DNA of 18,504 nt from CAZJYC01 sp964550165 (GCA_964550165.1 CAZJYC010000050.1:1-18504), one strand, 5' to 3'; positions 7,536 through 15,910 are shown, counted from the first letter of the stretch. The notes: generated by a model not told the origin, from the letters alone. Program-made: numbers and translations.

Positions 7536-8366
7536 TTATTTGAGCTTATACTCGACGCTGAGGTCTATTCCGCCGTAGGTGTATGACCTGACGATGGCTG
7601 CCATGACTCTCCCAATTTTTCCCTCGAGAAGATACCATTCGAAATCGAACTGGTCAGGGCCATAGTAAAGACCGAGTTCGCGGCCAAGCCTGTAGCGTTG
7701 AATGGACTCAAGAAAAATTCTGAGGTTGAGACCGAGTTTGGAGTTGAGTTGATGTTTAAAGCCTCCGCTGAACTTCATTTTTAAACCGAAGCTTTTAGGG
7801 CCCAGCCGGAATCTGTTCAGGACAAGATCTTTGTCTCCGCTGAGAAGGTACAACCCGGCCCCAGCGGAGACAAAAGGGTATGTTCTCTGGCTTGCGAATT
7901 TTTTGATGTTAAAGATAAAGGATAGCGTCAGGGAAGAAAGGCTCCATGGCTTTTGGTAAGGTTCTTCGATGTGGTTTATTTCGGTGTAATTATCACTGGC
8001 CGGATTTTGAGGGTCTGGAACTCCATCCGGAGACATGGAGCCATACCATTTCAAGTGAGAGAAGTAGCTGGCTTTTTGCCGATTGAATTCCAGTTGGATG
8101 CCATATCTTATATTAAAAAAATATTGGATGTTAAAGTTTAAGTATTGCTTCATTTCTGAATTTTCTTTGAAATACAAGAGTTTATACTCACACCATTCCA
8201 AGGGGTCTACGTACGTCTCGTCAAACTCATGTTTCCGGAGTGACCCATCAAGGCCAAGAGAATACCCTCCTCCAAAGCCGAGGATGATTTCCCTTTTTTT
8301 GACAGCCAGACAAGGAGAGGAGAGGATAAGAACCGATACGATGACAAGAGCCGCTTTGGTTTTCAT
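7536..8366 (-). CDS. Predicted outer-membrane beta-barrel protein, unknown function
   Basis: I do not recognise a named family. The 276-residue product begins with a typical signal peptide (about 1-21: Lys-rich start, VIVSVLIL core, probable cleavage after CLA); the Cys at 19 is not in a proper lipobox. The mature part opens with the glycine-rich LGFGGGYSLGLDG (29-41), then many alternating aromatic/hydrophobic segments (for example YLNFNIQYFFNIRYGIQLEF, 75-94, and LSSLTLSFIFNI, 143-154), ending with a strand-like C-terminus. This fits an 8- to 10-stranded outer-membrane barrel of the OmpW/OprF-barrel or porin-like superfamily. AAAGGGAG precedes the ATG closely. It lies 148 nt downstream of tyrS in the same direction and ends 3 nt from the convergent thyX-like gene. 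That 148 nt gap holds a GACAGCTGTC palindrome (8461-8470) but no obvious terminator. Confidence 0.6.
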   Translation of the reverse strand: MKTKAALVIVSVLILSSPCLAVKKREIILGFGGGYSLGLDGSLRKHEFDETYVDPLEWCEYKLLYFKENSEMKQYLNFNIQYFFNIRYGIQLEFNRQKASYFSHLKWYGSMSPDGVPDPQNPASDNYTEINHIEEPYQKPWSLSSLTLSFIFNIKKFASQRTYPFVSAGAGLYLLSGDKDLVLNRFRLGPKSFGLKMKFSGGFKHQLNSKLGLNLRIFLESIQRYRLGRELGLYYGPDQFDFEWYLLEGKIGRVMAAIVRSYTYGGIDLSVEYKLK

Positions 8367-8514
8367 TACTCCCTTTCTGTTTGAATATTAAGCAATAAAT
8401 GCGCCATCAAGGCAGGAGAAGCGTTTCCTGTCATCCGCCCAATTTCTGTCCTCGATCGATGACAGCTGTCTCTCGGAAAGTCGTTCAGGGTATCGAAGGC
8501 TCTTATTTTCCTCC

Positions 8515-9798
8515 CTATCCTTTTACGATTTTGTAGAATTTCTTCTTTCCGACTTTGAGGATATATTCGCTTTTTTTTGTGAAGTCGATTTTCAGGCCGA
8601 TATCTTCGATTCTCTGTCCATCGAGGTATACACCTCCTTGACGGATGACTCTTTTCGCCTCGCCCCGGGAAGGGAAGATGTTCTGGTTGACGAGTAGATC
8701 AAGGAGAGAAATATCTTGCATTTTTTTGACCGTCTCAACTCTTATTTTTCCTTTAACGCTAGCTTTGATCTTAACTGGAGCTCCAACCATGATAATATTA
8801 TTTTCTTCGATTTCTGCAGGAAGTTCTTTTTTGCTGAACACTCTCGCAAATTCCTGAGACGCTTTTTTGGCCTCTTCCTCGCCCCAGAAATGCGCGACGA
8901 TAATCCGGGCCAGCTTTGATTTTAAATCCCTGGGATTGATCTTCTCCTCTTTGGCCTCTCTTTTCCATTGTTCAATCTGGGTCAGGGGAACGTCGGTCAG
9001 AAGCTCATGGTAGCGGTACATCAAGGGATCGGAGATGGACATGATTTTCCCGTAGATTTCGCCAGGCGACTCCGTAATGCCCACATAGTTGTTCAAGGAT
9101 TTGCTCATCTTCTCCATGCCGTCCAGCCCTTCCAGAAGGGGCATGGTCATGATCACTTGGGGTTCCTGGCCGAATTCTCTCTGGATTTCGCGGCCGACAA
9201 GAAGGTTGAATTTCTGGTCGGTTCCGCCGAGTTCCACATCCGCTTTCAAGGCCACAGAGTCATAGGCCTGCATTAAAGGATAGAGGATTTCGTGGGCAGA
9301 GATGGGCTGTCCTTTTTTCAGGCGGCTGGAGAAGTCATCCCTTTCCAGGATGCGGGCCACCGTGTACTTGGCAGCAAGGTTGATGATATCAAAGCTTGTC
9401 AGTTTTCCCAACCAGCGAGAGTTGAAATCGATGATGGTTTTTTTACGGTCCAGGATTTTGAATATCTGGGCCTTGTAGGTTTCTGCATTCTTGCTGATCT
9501 CTTTCCGGGTCATGGGCGGACGGGTGGTCGACCGGCCCGAGGGGTCGCCGATAAGCCCGGTGAAATCGCCGATGAGAAAAACAACATCATGACCCAGGTC
9601 CTGGAAGTGCTTCATCTTGCGCAGAAGCACGGTGTGGCCGAGATGGATATCCGGGGCTGTAGGGTCAAAGCCGGCTTTGACGACCAAAGGCTTTTTTATT
9701 TTGAGAGAGCGGGAGATTTTGGCTTTCAGCTCGTCTTCCTGGATAATCTCCACGCAGCCTCTTTTCAGGTATTCGAACTGCTCCTTCATGGAATTCAT
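8515..9798 (-). CDS. tyrS: Tyrosyl-tRNA synthetase
   Basis: Charges tRNA-Tyr with tyrosine in the cytoplasm. The 427 residues show the class I fold: KAGFDPTAPDIHLGHT (41-56) with the HIGH-type HLGH at 52-55, GDFTGLIGDPSGRS (77-90), ADVELGGTDQKFNLLVGR (186-203), and KMSKS (230-234). An S4-type RNA-binding domain forms the C-terminus (about 362-425, SRGEAKRVIRQGGVYLDGQ). The phrase KAGFDPTAPD points to the TyrZ-like subtype. The ATG at 9798 follows GAGGA with appropriate spacing; a second in-frame ATG three codons later is less likely. It is the last gene of the purB-S-Q-L-N transcript, 39 nt after purN, so it is probably co-transcribed. A tRNA-Tyr gene is present at 18184-18266. I see no T-box-like leader. 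Confidence 0.95.
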   Translation of the reverse strand: MNSMKEQFEYLKRGCVEIIQEDELKAKISRSLKIKKPLVVKAGFDPTAPDIHLGHTVLLRKMKHFQDLGHDVVFLIGDFTGLIGDPSGRSTTRPPMTRKEISKNAETYKAQIFKILDRKKTIIDFNSRWLGKLTSFDIINLAAKYTVARILERDDFSSRLKKGQPISAHEILYPLMQAYDSVALKADVELGGTDQKFNLLVGREIQREFGQEPQVIMTMPLLEGLDGMEKMSKSLNNYVGITESPGEIYGKIMSISDPLMYRYHELLTDVPLTQIEQWKREAKEEKINPRDLKSKLARIIVAHFWGEEEAKKASQEFARVFSKKELPAEIEENNIIMVGAPVKIKASVKGKIRVETVKKMQDISLLDLLVNQNIFPSRGEAKRVIRQGGVYLDGQRIEDIGLKIDFTKKSEYILKVGKKKFYKIVKG

Positions 9799-9837
9799 CG
9801 CTTTATCCTCTGCTTTTCGTGCTGAAGCTCCGCAGCG

Positions 9838-10473
9838 CTACCTTATGAAAACCCTTCTCTCCTGGACTTCTAGCCTTCCTTCAAAAAAAAGCCTCACTGC
9901 CTCGGGATAGATTTTGTGCTCCTCTTTCAAGATTCTGTCGCTCAACGTTTCCTCGGTGTCGTCCTGAAGAACAGGTACAACAGCCTGGAGGATAATTGGG
10001 CCCATGTCGACATCCTCGGTCACAAAGTGAACAGTCGCTCCTGAATATCGGACTCCCCAGTCAAGGGCCTTCTTCTGGACATGAAGACCGGGGAAGGAGG
10101 GAAGAAGCGCTGGATGGATATTCATGACAGAGTGGCGAAACTCGCGGCAGAACGAGGGACTCAAGATCCTCATGTATCCTGCCAGACAGACCAAATCCAC
10201 CTTTTTTTTCTTGAGCTCCTTGATGAGTTCTTTTTCGTAGTCCTCCTTGCTCGGAAAAACCTTCGGGTCGAGGAAGAAGGTTTCAAGCTTAAAATCTTTC
10301 GCGATCTTGAGGCCTGGCGCGTCCGCCTTGTTGCTGTGGACGAGGGCGATCTCGGCGTTTATTTTCCCTTCAAGAATGGCTTCCTGGATGGCCTTAAAGT
10401 TTGAGCCTCGGCCTGAAATTAGGACCGCAATCCTTCCTTTTTTCCTGGGACTTCGGAAGATTTCTTCTGTCAT
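9838..10473 (-). CDS. purN: Phosphoribosylglycinamide formyltransferase (GART)
   Basis: Transfers a formyl group from 10-formyl-tetrahydrofolate to glycinamide ribonucleotide, step 3 of purine synthesis. The 211 residues include the phosphate-binding SGRGSNF (20-26), LAGYMRIL (97-104), the catalytic NIHP (118-121; Asn118, His120), SGATVHFV (144-151) and the catalytic aspartate in DMGPI (156-160). An N-terminal extension of about ten basic residues precedes the usual start RIAVLISG. The ATG at 10473 is kept because GAGGA lies just before it. The gene follows purL by 123 nt, the largest gap in the purine group; a short CCTC/GAGG hairpin lies there but no convincing separate promoter. Confidence 0.94.
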   Translation of the reverse strand: MTEEIFRSPRKKGRIAVLISGRGSNFKAIQEAILEGKINAEIALVHSNKADAPGLKIAKDFKLETFFLDPKVFPSKEDYEKELIKELKKKKVDLVCLAGYMRILSPSFCREFRHSVMNIHPALLPSFPGLHVQKKALDWGVRYSGATVHFVTEDVDMGPIILQAVVPVLQDDTEETLSDRILKEEHKIYPEAVRLFFEGRLEVQERRVFIR

Positions 10474-10596
10474 TTTATTTTCCTCAGTTCCTGTTTAAAA
10501 TTTTCCGGGTCGCTACTCAGTTTAACTTTTCTTGAAGAGAGTTTCAATTTTTTCTTTTCCCCTCTTTTCGAGGATGGAAAGCCAAAACCTCGGTTC

Positions 10597-12804
10597 TCAG
10601 CCGGTCTTAAAAAATTCAGGGATCGCCTGCTTCCAGGCTTTGAAAGTGTCCTCGACAGAGATATCGATGATTTTCCGGTTGAGATGGGAGATCGTCATCC
10701 GGCTACCCCCGGTTTTTCCCAAGATTGTCGCTTTGACTTTTCTCTGTTTGGCAAGCTGAAGAAGCTTTTCCAGATTCTGGCTGCTCGCTGTGACCACGAT
10801 TCGGGATTGAGTTTCCCCGAAGAGGAGGGCATCGCGGCGGATTTCGTCGGTGAACTCGAGGCTGAAACCGAGTTTTTGCGGGCTGAGAAAGGAGCATTCG
10901 GCAAGGCAGACAGCCATGCCTCCCTCTGAGATGTCATGGGCAGACTCTAGAAGCTCGAGGCCAATGGCTTCCAGGCACAGCTCATGGATTTTCTTTTCTT
11001 TTTCGAGGTCGATTTCTGGCGGCGACCCCTTTTCCTGATTGAATAGGCTTTTAAGGTACTCTGAAGCTCCAAGCTCCTCTTTATTCTCACCCAGAAGAAT
11101 AATCGCGTCGTCTTCGCTCTTGAATCCAGGGCTGACCGCCTTGCTCACATCTTCCACCGTCCCCACGATTCCTAAGACTGGAGTCGGATAGATCGAGGCG
11201 CCATCGGTGTCGTTGTAAAAGCTCACATTTCCGCCGGTTACGGGAATCTCAAAGGCTTGGCAGGCCTCAGCGATTCCCTGGACAGCTTCCTTAAACTGCC
11301 ACATGATTTCCGGTTTTTCCGGATTGCCAAAGTTCAAGCAGTTGGTGACTCCGATGGGCCGGCCGCCCACACAGGCCAGATTGCGGCACGCTTCTGCGAC
11401 AGCAATTTTTCCGCCTGCCCTCGGGTTGAGGTAGGTGTAGAGGGAATTTCCGTCCAGGGTAATGGCCAGGCCTTTCTTCTGGTTTTTGAGCCTTAAAAGG
11501 GCAGCGTCAGCTCCTGGAAGGAGCACTGTATTCACCTGGACCATATGGTCGTACTGCCGGTAAACCCATTCCTTGTTGGCAATAGTCGGGGAGGCAAGAA
11601 GCCGGAGCAACGCCTGATTTAAGTCCTCGGGAAGAGGAGGAAGGTCTAGCTGGGTTGCGGATTCGAGGTAAGAGGGAACGCGGCTTTCTCTCTCGTAGAC
11701 TGGACAGAGGTTGACCACGGCTTCAACCGGAATGTCGACAACAATCTTGCCGCCCGACCTGACACGAAGTTTTTTTCCCTGAGTGACATGGCCGATGATG
11801 ACGGCATCCAAATCCCATTTAAAAAAGATTTCCTGCGCCTCTCTGGCTTTTTCTTTTTTGGCTACGATGAGCATCCGCTCCTGAGACTCTGAGAGCATGA
11901 TCTCATAGGGAGTCATGCCTTCTTCTCTTTGAGGCACAAGGTCAAGGTCGATTGCGATTCCGGATTTGGATTTAGCGGCCATCTCTGTGGTGGAGCAGGT
12001 CAGGCCAGCCGCTCCCATATCCTGAATGCCCACGACGAGATCCCGGGCCATGATTTCCAAACAGGCTTCGAGCAGCAGCTTTTCCTTGAATGGGTCTCCC
12101 ACCTGAACATTCGGTCTTTTCTGCTCTAAATCCTGCCCGAATTCTGCCGAAGCCATGGTTGCGCCGTGAATCCCGTCCCGTCCGGTTTTGGCTCCGACAT
12201 AAAGCACGGGATTTCCTGCTCCTTCGGCTCTGGCGTAGAAGATTTTCTCCTTTTCTGCGATTCCGAGGGCGAAGACGTTGACCAAAGGGTTGTGCGCGTA
12301 GCGGGCGTTGAAATAGATATCACCGCCCACAGTCGGGATTCCAGTCGAATTCCCGTATCCTGCTATTCCAGAGACCACGCCTTCCATGATGGACCTGTTT
12401 TTTGGGTTGGACAGCGGCCCAAACCTCAGGCTATCCATAAGAGCAACAGGTCTTGCGCCCATGGTGAAGATGTCTCTCAGAATGCCCCCCACTCCGGTTG
12501 CGGCACCCTGGTAAGGCTCGATAAACGAAGGATGATTGTGAGACTCGATCTTGAAAACCGCTGCCAGCCCATCGCCGATATCGATAACTCCTGCGTTTTC
12601 CCCGGGTCCTTGGATGACATGCTTTCCCATTGTGGGCAGTTTCTTGAGGTGGATTTTCGAGCTCTTATAGCTGCAGTGTTCTGACCACATCAGAGAAAAA
12701 ATACCGAGCTCGGTGATGTTGGGCTCGCGGCCGATAAGCGTAACGATTCTCTCATATTCCTCCAGAGTGAGGTTGTGGTCCTTGATCGTTTTCTCATCGA
12801 TCAT
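10597..12804 (-). CDS. purL: Phosphoribosylformylglycinamidine synthase, large subunit (small-type PurL)
   Basis: ATP-dependent catalytic subunit that converts FGAR to FGAM using ammonia delivered by PurQ, step 4 of purine synthesis. At 735 residues it is the Bacillus-type PurL that needs PurS and PurQ, both encoded just upstream, not the 1300-residue fused form. Visible blocks: LMWSEHCSYKSSK (38-50), GPGENAG (66-72), KIESHNHPS (85-93), GIPTVGGDIYF (155-165) and DMGAAG in the first half, with the paralogous GGNVSFYN block in the second half. The frame can start at a TTG (12813), but the ATG at 12804 matches the family N-terminus better. The ribosome-binding site is weak. It follows purQ by 65 nt counted to this ATG. 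Confidence 0.95.
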   Translation of the reverse strand: MIDEKTIKDHNLTLEEYERIVTLIGREPNITELGIFSLMWSEHCSYKSSKIHLKKLPTMGKHVIQGPGENAGVIDIGDGLAAVFKIESHNHPSFIEPYQGAATGVGGILRDIFTMGARPVALMDSLRFGPLSNPKNRSIMEGVVSGIAGYGNSTGIPTVGGDIYFNARYAHNPLVNVFALGIAEKEKIFYARAEGAGNPVLYVGAKTGRDGIHGATMASAEFGQDLEQKRPNVQVGDPFKEKLLLEACLEIMARDLVVGIQDMGAAGLTCSTTEMAAKSKSGIAIDLDLVPQREEGMTPYEIMLSESQERMLIVAKKEKAREAQEIFFKWDLDAVIIGHVTQGKKLRVRSGGKIVVDIPVEAVVNLCPVYERESRVPSYLESATQLDLPPLPEDLNQALLRLLASPTIANKEWVYRQYDHMVQVNTVLLPGADAALLRLKNQKKGLAITLDGNSLYTYLNPRAGGKIAVAEACRNLACVGGRPIGVTNCLNFGNPEKPEIMWQFKEAVQGIAEACQAFEIPVTGGNVSFYNDTDGASIYPTPVLGIVGTVEDVSKAVSPGFKSEDDAIILLGENKEELGASEYLKSLFNQEKGSPPEIDLEKEKKIHELCLEAIGLELLESAHDISEGGMAVCLAECSFLSPQKLGFSLEFTDEIRRDALLFGETQSRIVVTASSQNLEKLLQLAKQRKVKATILGKTGGSRMTISHLNRKIIDISVEDTFKAWKQAIPEFFKTG

Positions 12805-12869
12805 GAAGGTCAATTCCGTTTGTTCGGGCTAGACCGGTAAAAAAATGTTGGAGTTGCAGAACAGCCTGT

Positions 12870-13562
12870 CTAGCATTCTATAGAATCAATAACAGATTCA
12901 AAAATGTACCGCCCGCCTCTGCTTCCGAGGAGAAGCTCTGAGGCTCTTTCCGGATGAGGCATCATCCCCATGACATTGCCTCGTTTGTTCGAAAGCCCGG
13001 CGATACTCTCCACAGAGCCGTTGACATTGGCTTCTTCGCTCGTTTTCCCTTGGGCATCGCAGTAGCGGAAAACGACCTGATCGTTCCTTGTGATTTCCCG
13101 GATTGTCTCCGGAGGAGCAAAATAATTCCCGTCAAAATGGGCGATCGGGATCTTCAGAACCTGTCCTTTGTTGGCCTTGTGAGTAAATGGAGACTTCTCG
13201 TTTTCAATCCGGATATGGACGAATTGGCAGAGGAATTTCAAGTTCTTATTCCTGAGCATGGCCCCGGGGAGGAGGCCTAGTTCCAGAAGAACCTGGAAGC
13301 CGTTGCAGATTCCGAGCACGAGCCCGCCCTTGTGAGCAAATTCCTTGACTTCCTGCATCAAGGGAGAGAATTTGGCGATGGCGCCAGAGCGGAGATAATC
13401 TCCGTAGGAAAAACCCCCGGGAAGAATGACACAGTCGACATTTTTCAGATCGTGGTCCTTATGCCAGAGAAATTCCGTCTTCTGCTTGAGGACAGTTTTC
13501 AGGACATAGTAAGTGTCGTAATCGCAGTTGGAACCTGGAAAAATGACAACTCCAAATTTCAT
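12870..13562 (-). CDS. purQ: Phosphoribosylformylglycinamidine synthase, glutaminase subunit
   Basis: Class I glutamine amidotransferase that releases ammonia from glutamine and passes it to PurL. The 230 residues carry the triad: Cys86 in GICNGFQ (84-90), His203 and Glu205 in MPHPE (201-205). Other landmarks are the N-terminal FPGSNCDYDT (8-17) and the oxyanion segment LPGGFSYGDYLRSG (47-60). The ATG at 13562 follows an AAAGGG ribosome-binding sequence and lies 35 nt after the purS stop. Together with purS and purL it completes the three-part FGAM synthetase. Confidence 0.95.
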   Translation of the reverse strand: MKFGVVIFPGSNCDYDTYYVLKTVLKQKTEFLWHKDHDLKNVDCVILPGGFSYGDYLRSGAIAKFSPLMQEVKEFAHKGGLVLGICNGFQVLLELGLLPGAMLRNKNLKFLCQFVHIRIENEKSPFTHKANKGQVLKIPIAHFDGNYFAPPETIREITRNDQVVFRYCDAQGKTSEEANVNGSVESIAGLSNKRGNVMGMMPHPERASELLLGSRGGRYIFESVIDSIEC

Positions 13563-13597
13563 TTTAGCCCTTTTTGAGCGGAGCGCACTTTCCCAAT

Positions 13598-13852
13598 TTA
13601 TGGCTCGCTCTTGTTGAGAATTTGCCAGGAGAATTTCTCGATGATCGGGTTGGCCAGAACCTTATCGGAAATCTCGGCAACCACCTTTTCGGCTTCTTCC
13701 CGTGAGATGCCCTCCAGTTCAAGCTCAAAGATTTTGCCCTGTCTGACATCCTTGACAAAGTCATAGCCAAGGGTGTGAAGGGCATTCTTGACGGTCTGAC
13801 CCTGAGGGTCGAGAACGATGTCTTTCAGGCTGACGAGGATTCTAACTCTCAC
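13598..13852 (-). CDS. purS: Phosphoribosylformylglycinamidine synthase, PurS subunit
   Basis: Small structural subunit that bridges PurQ and PurL and supports ammonia channelling. Starting at GTG 13852 it is 84 residues, the usual length, and begins RVRILVSLKDIVLDPQG, the typical PurS opening with the conserved DPQG; later KNALHTLGY and VRQGKIFELEL also fit. A TTG two codons upstream (13858) keeps the frame open but fits the family less well. The GTG start overlaps the last 11 nt of purB, and there is no strong ribosome-binding site, so translation probably depends on coupling to purB. Confidence 0.92.
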   Translation of the reverse strand: MRVRILVSLKDIVLDPQGQTVKNALHTLGYDFVKDVRQGKIFELELEGISREEAEKVVAEISDKVLANPIIEKFSWQILNKSEP

Positions 13853-15143
13853 GAGCAAACACGCGTTCGAAAATGTAATCGATCTGTTCCAGATAAGGTT
13901 TTAGAGAAAAACAGGCCTGGATCTCTTCTTGAGTTAAAATTTTATGGATTTCCTCGTCTTGTTCGACGAGCTTTTGAAAATCGAGGTTCTCATCCCAGGC
14001 TTTGAGGCTGTTTCTCTGAACCAGCTGATAGGCTTTGTCCCGGGAAAGCCCCTTTTTGGCCAGAGCCAGGAGGAGACTCTGGGAAAAAATGAGGCCACAG
14101 GTCAGATGAATGTTGTCCTTCATCCTCTCCGTATTCACTTTCCAATTTTTGATGATATCCGCCGTCTCAGCCAAGATAAAATCCGTTAGAATGAAAGAGT
14201 CGGGGAAAATAATTCTTTCGCTTGAGGAATGGGAGATGTCTCTTTCGTGCCAGAGAGGGATGTTTTCTAAAGCGACCTGGCAGTTGGCCCGGATGACCCG
14301 GGCAAGGCCGGAGATTCTCTCGGCACGAACCGGATTCTTTTTGTGAGGCATGGACGACGAGCCTTTCTGGCCTTTGGTAAAAGGCTCTTCAAGCTCCAGG
14401 GCTTCTGTTTTCTGGAGATGGCGGATCTCCACGGCAAATTTGTCTAGAGAGGAAGTCAAAAGGGCCAGCGCGGAAAGCACCTCGGCATGCCGGTCGCGCT
14501 GCAGAACCTGAGTTGAGACCGGTGCCGGCTTAAGGCCCAGCCTTTCCAGGGCAAAGAGCTCAATTTTCGGGTCCAAATGGATGTAGGTGCCCACGGACCC
14601 TGAAATCCTGCCGACGCTGATAACCTCGCTGGCTCTTGCGATTCGCTGGAGATGGCGCTTAGTTTCTTCGTAATAGACGAGGAGTTTGATGCCGAAGGTG
14701 ATCGGCTCGGCATGAACACCATGAGTCCGTCCGATCATCACCGCTTTTTTATAGCGAAGCGCTTCGGCTTTAAGAATTTCTTTAAGAGCTGCGAGGTCTT
14801 TCTCGATTTTCTGGAGTGATTCTTTGATCAGAAGAGAAAGCGCGGTATCGACGATATCGTAAGATGTCAGGCCAAGATGGATGTAGCGGGAGTCTTCCCC
14901 GACTTTTTCTGCGACCGAGGTCAGAAAGGCGATGACATCGTGTTTCACAACCCTTTCCACGGCTTCAATCTTCTTGACAGAGAATCCTGCTTTTTCTTTA
15001 ATCCTCTGCAGAGCTTCTTCTGGGATCTGGCCCAATTTGGCCTGGGCCTCGCAGACAGCCAATTCCACATCGAGCCATTTTTGGAATTTATTTTTTTCGG
15101 TCCAGATGGCTCCCATCCCCGGCAGAGTATAGCGTTCGATCAT
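13842..15143 (-). CDS. purB: Adenylosuccinate lyase
   Basis: Cleaves SAICAR to AICAR and adenylosuccinate to AMP, releasing fumarate; it serves both the main purine pathway and AMP formation. The 433 residues match the short bacterial type (B. subtilis-like). Landmarks: SRYIHLGLTSYDIVDT (85-100), GRTHGVHAEP (138-147) with catalytic His141, and the lyase signature GSSSMPHKKNP (261-271) with the mobile catalytic Ser262/263. The ATG at 15143 is preceded by AAGG with 6 nt spacing. It is first in the purBSQLN-tyrS transcript, about 19 nt after the predicted transcription start, and its stop overlaps the purS start. Confidence 0.96.
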   Translation of the reverse strand: MIERYTLPGMGAIWTEKNKFQKWLDVELAVCEAQAKLGQIPEEALQRIKEKAGFSVKKIEAVERVVKHDVIAFLTSVAEKVGEDSRYIHLGLTSYDIVDTALSLLIKESLQKIEKDLAALKEILKAEALRYKKAVMIGRTHGVHAEPITFGIKLLVYYEETKRHLQRIARASEVISVGRISGSVGTYIHLDPKIELFALERLGLKPAPVSTQVLQRDRHAEVLSALALLTSSLDKFAVEIRHLQKTEALELEEPFTKGQKGSSSMPHKKNPVRAERISGLARVIRANCQVALENIPLWHERDISHSSSERIIFPDSFILTDFILAETADIIKNWKVNTERMKDNIHLTCGLIFSQSLLLALAKKGLSRDKAYQLVQRNSLKAWDENLDFQKLVEQDEEIHKILTQEEIQACFSLKPYLEQIDYIFERVFARES

Positions 15144-15168
15144 CGAAAACCTTAAAAATGGATATGAA

Positions 15169-15198
15169 ATGATATCAGCAACTCGTTGAGCTTGTCAA
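15169..15198 (-). promoter_or_regulatory. Promoter of the purB-S-Q-L-N-tyrS operon
   Basis: On the minus strand a perfect TTGACA (15193-15198) and TATCAT (15169-15174, 5 of 6) are separated by 18 bp. The start near 15162 leaves a leader of about 19 nt with AAGG before the purB ATG. No purine riboswitch or PUR-box-like operator fits in this leader. The mobile element's target duplication begins only 7 nt upstream of the -35 box. Confidence 0.65.
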
Positions 15199-15205
15199 TT
15201 CATTT

Positions 15206-15214
15206 GCTTTTCAT
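15206..15214. repeat. Target-site duplication, left copy
   Basis: The 9 bp sequence GCTTTTCAT occurs here and again at 15872-15880, directly abutting the two ends of the inverted-repeat element. The bases beyond differ on each side, so the duplication is exactly 9 bp. Confidence 0.75.
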
Positions 15215-15871
15215 GGATTCATCCCAAATTCCGTGACAAAAGATTGCTCCCTGAATATCCAAAGATTTTGGGAGATAGCCGCAGCGCCCATTGAGGATTT
15301 AGCCTTCGGAGTTCGCTCTTGAAAAGATTCCAAGCGGAGGCTAAGCGGAGAGAAAACCGTTTGAAGACTCAGGCAGATTGGCTCGAAGGTACGCCGCTTT
15401 TGCCCCATCGTTACCTCGGAGGGGGAACAGCTTCGCTTTCCCCCTGCCGACGGTCGCCCAATTCCATTGGGCTCCCTGCCTCCCCTTCTCGGGCGGGCAA
15501 TTGCCCGCCCTGCGACCGAGGGGACACACCCCCTCGGCTCCCCCAACTGATTTGTGGCCAGCCACAAATCAGCAAAAGCGGCTCGGTTCAAGGCTTCGCT
15601 CTCCTCTCCCTTATTTGAGAGATTGAGCAGCTTGTTCCGAGCAAAGCGAAGGATCTTCTTTGCTCCTCGCAACGCCTGCTCAGCATTTCACACGGCCTTC
15701 TCACCACTCTGCCTTCGCCCAGGTTATAGAAAGCCTGCGTGTTTTCGAACCGCTTGGCCGGAGCGATCCGCAGCCGGCGAGAAGAGCGAACGGAGAATGG
15801 CGTTAAAAATCCGAAGGGGAGCGAGTCTATTCCCCAAAATCTCTTCGAATCACGGAATTTGGGATGCTTAC
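15215..15871. mobile_element. MITE-like non-autonomous insertion element, 657 bp
   Basis: This explains the roughly 800 bp gene-free stretch between purB and the sigma factor. The ends form a 22 bp inverted repeat with 19 matches. Its perfect 17 bp core is CATCCCAAATTCCGTGA at 15220-15236 and its complement at 15850-15866. Further inverted blocks continue inward in the same order: AGATTTTGGG 15263-15272 with 15833-15842, CCTTCGGA 15303-15310 with 15810-15817, and GTTCGCTCTT 15311-15320 with 15782-15791. A 9 bp direct repeat abuts both ends. Several frames stay open on both strands, but none looks like a transposase or any known protein; they run through GC-rich palindromes. A transposase acting in trans, of a family producing 9 bp duplications, is inferred. 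Confidence 0.75.
15299..15665. repeat. Cluster of at least six hairpins in the core of the mobile element
   Basis: Perfect or near-perfect stems follow one another: 15299-15308/15335-15344 (10 bp, one G-U); 15420-15427/15438-15445 (8 bp, extended by an inner 3 bp stem after a bulge); 15456-15462/15466-15472 (7 bp, 3 nt loop); 15491-15510 (20 bp perfect palindrome); 15516-15523/15530-15537 (8 bp); 15547-15557/15562-15572 (11 bp, 4 nt loop); 15639-15646/15658-15665 (8 bp). There is also a tandem AAGCGGAG repeat at 15332 and 15343. The structures could form on either strand as DNA or RNA. Confidence 0.75.
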
Positions 15872-15880
15872 GCTTTTCAT
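15872..15880. repeat. Target-site duplication, right copy
   Basis: Second copy of GCTTTTCAT, starting immediately after the right inverted repeat end at 15871. Removing the element and one copy restores a short purB-sigma intergenic region. Confidence 0.75.
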
Positions 15881-15910
15881 TATGGCCAGAACAATTGGCA
15901 AAGAATTTTG

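Noticed and set aside
8428..8470. CTGTCATC/GATGACAG inverted repeat and GACAGCTGTC palindrome downstream of tyrS as a terminator
   Set aside because: No T-run follows on the minus strand and the loop is 22 nt; it could be an operator or chance, with nothing to support a terminator.
15211..15672. 153-residue minus-strand frame through the mobile element
   Set aside because: It runs through GC-rich palindromes, has low-complexity composition, no ribosome-binding site and no known fold; other frames on both strands are equally open.
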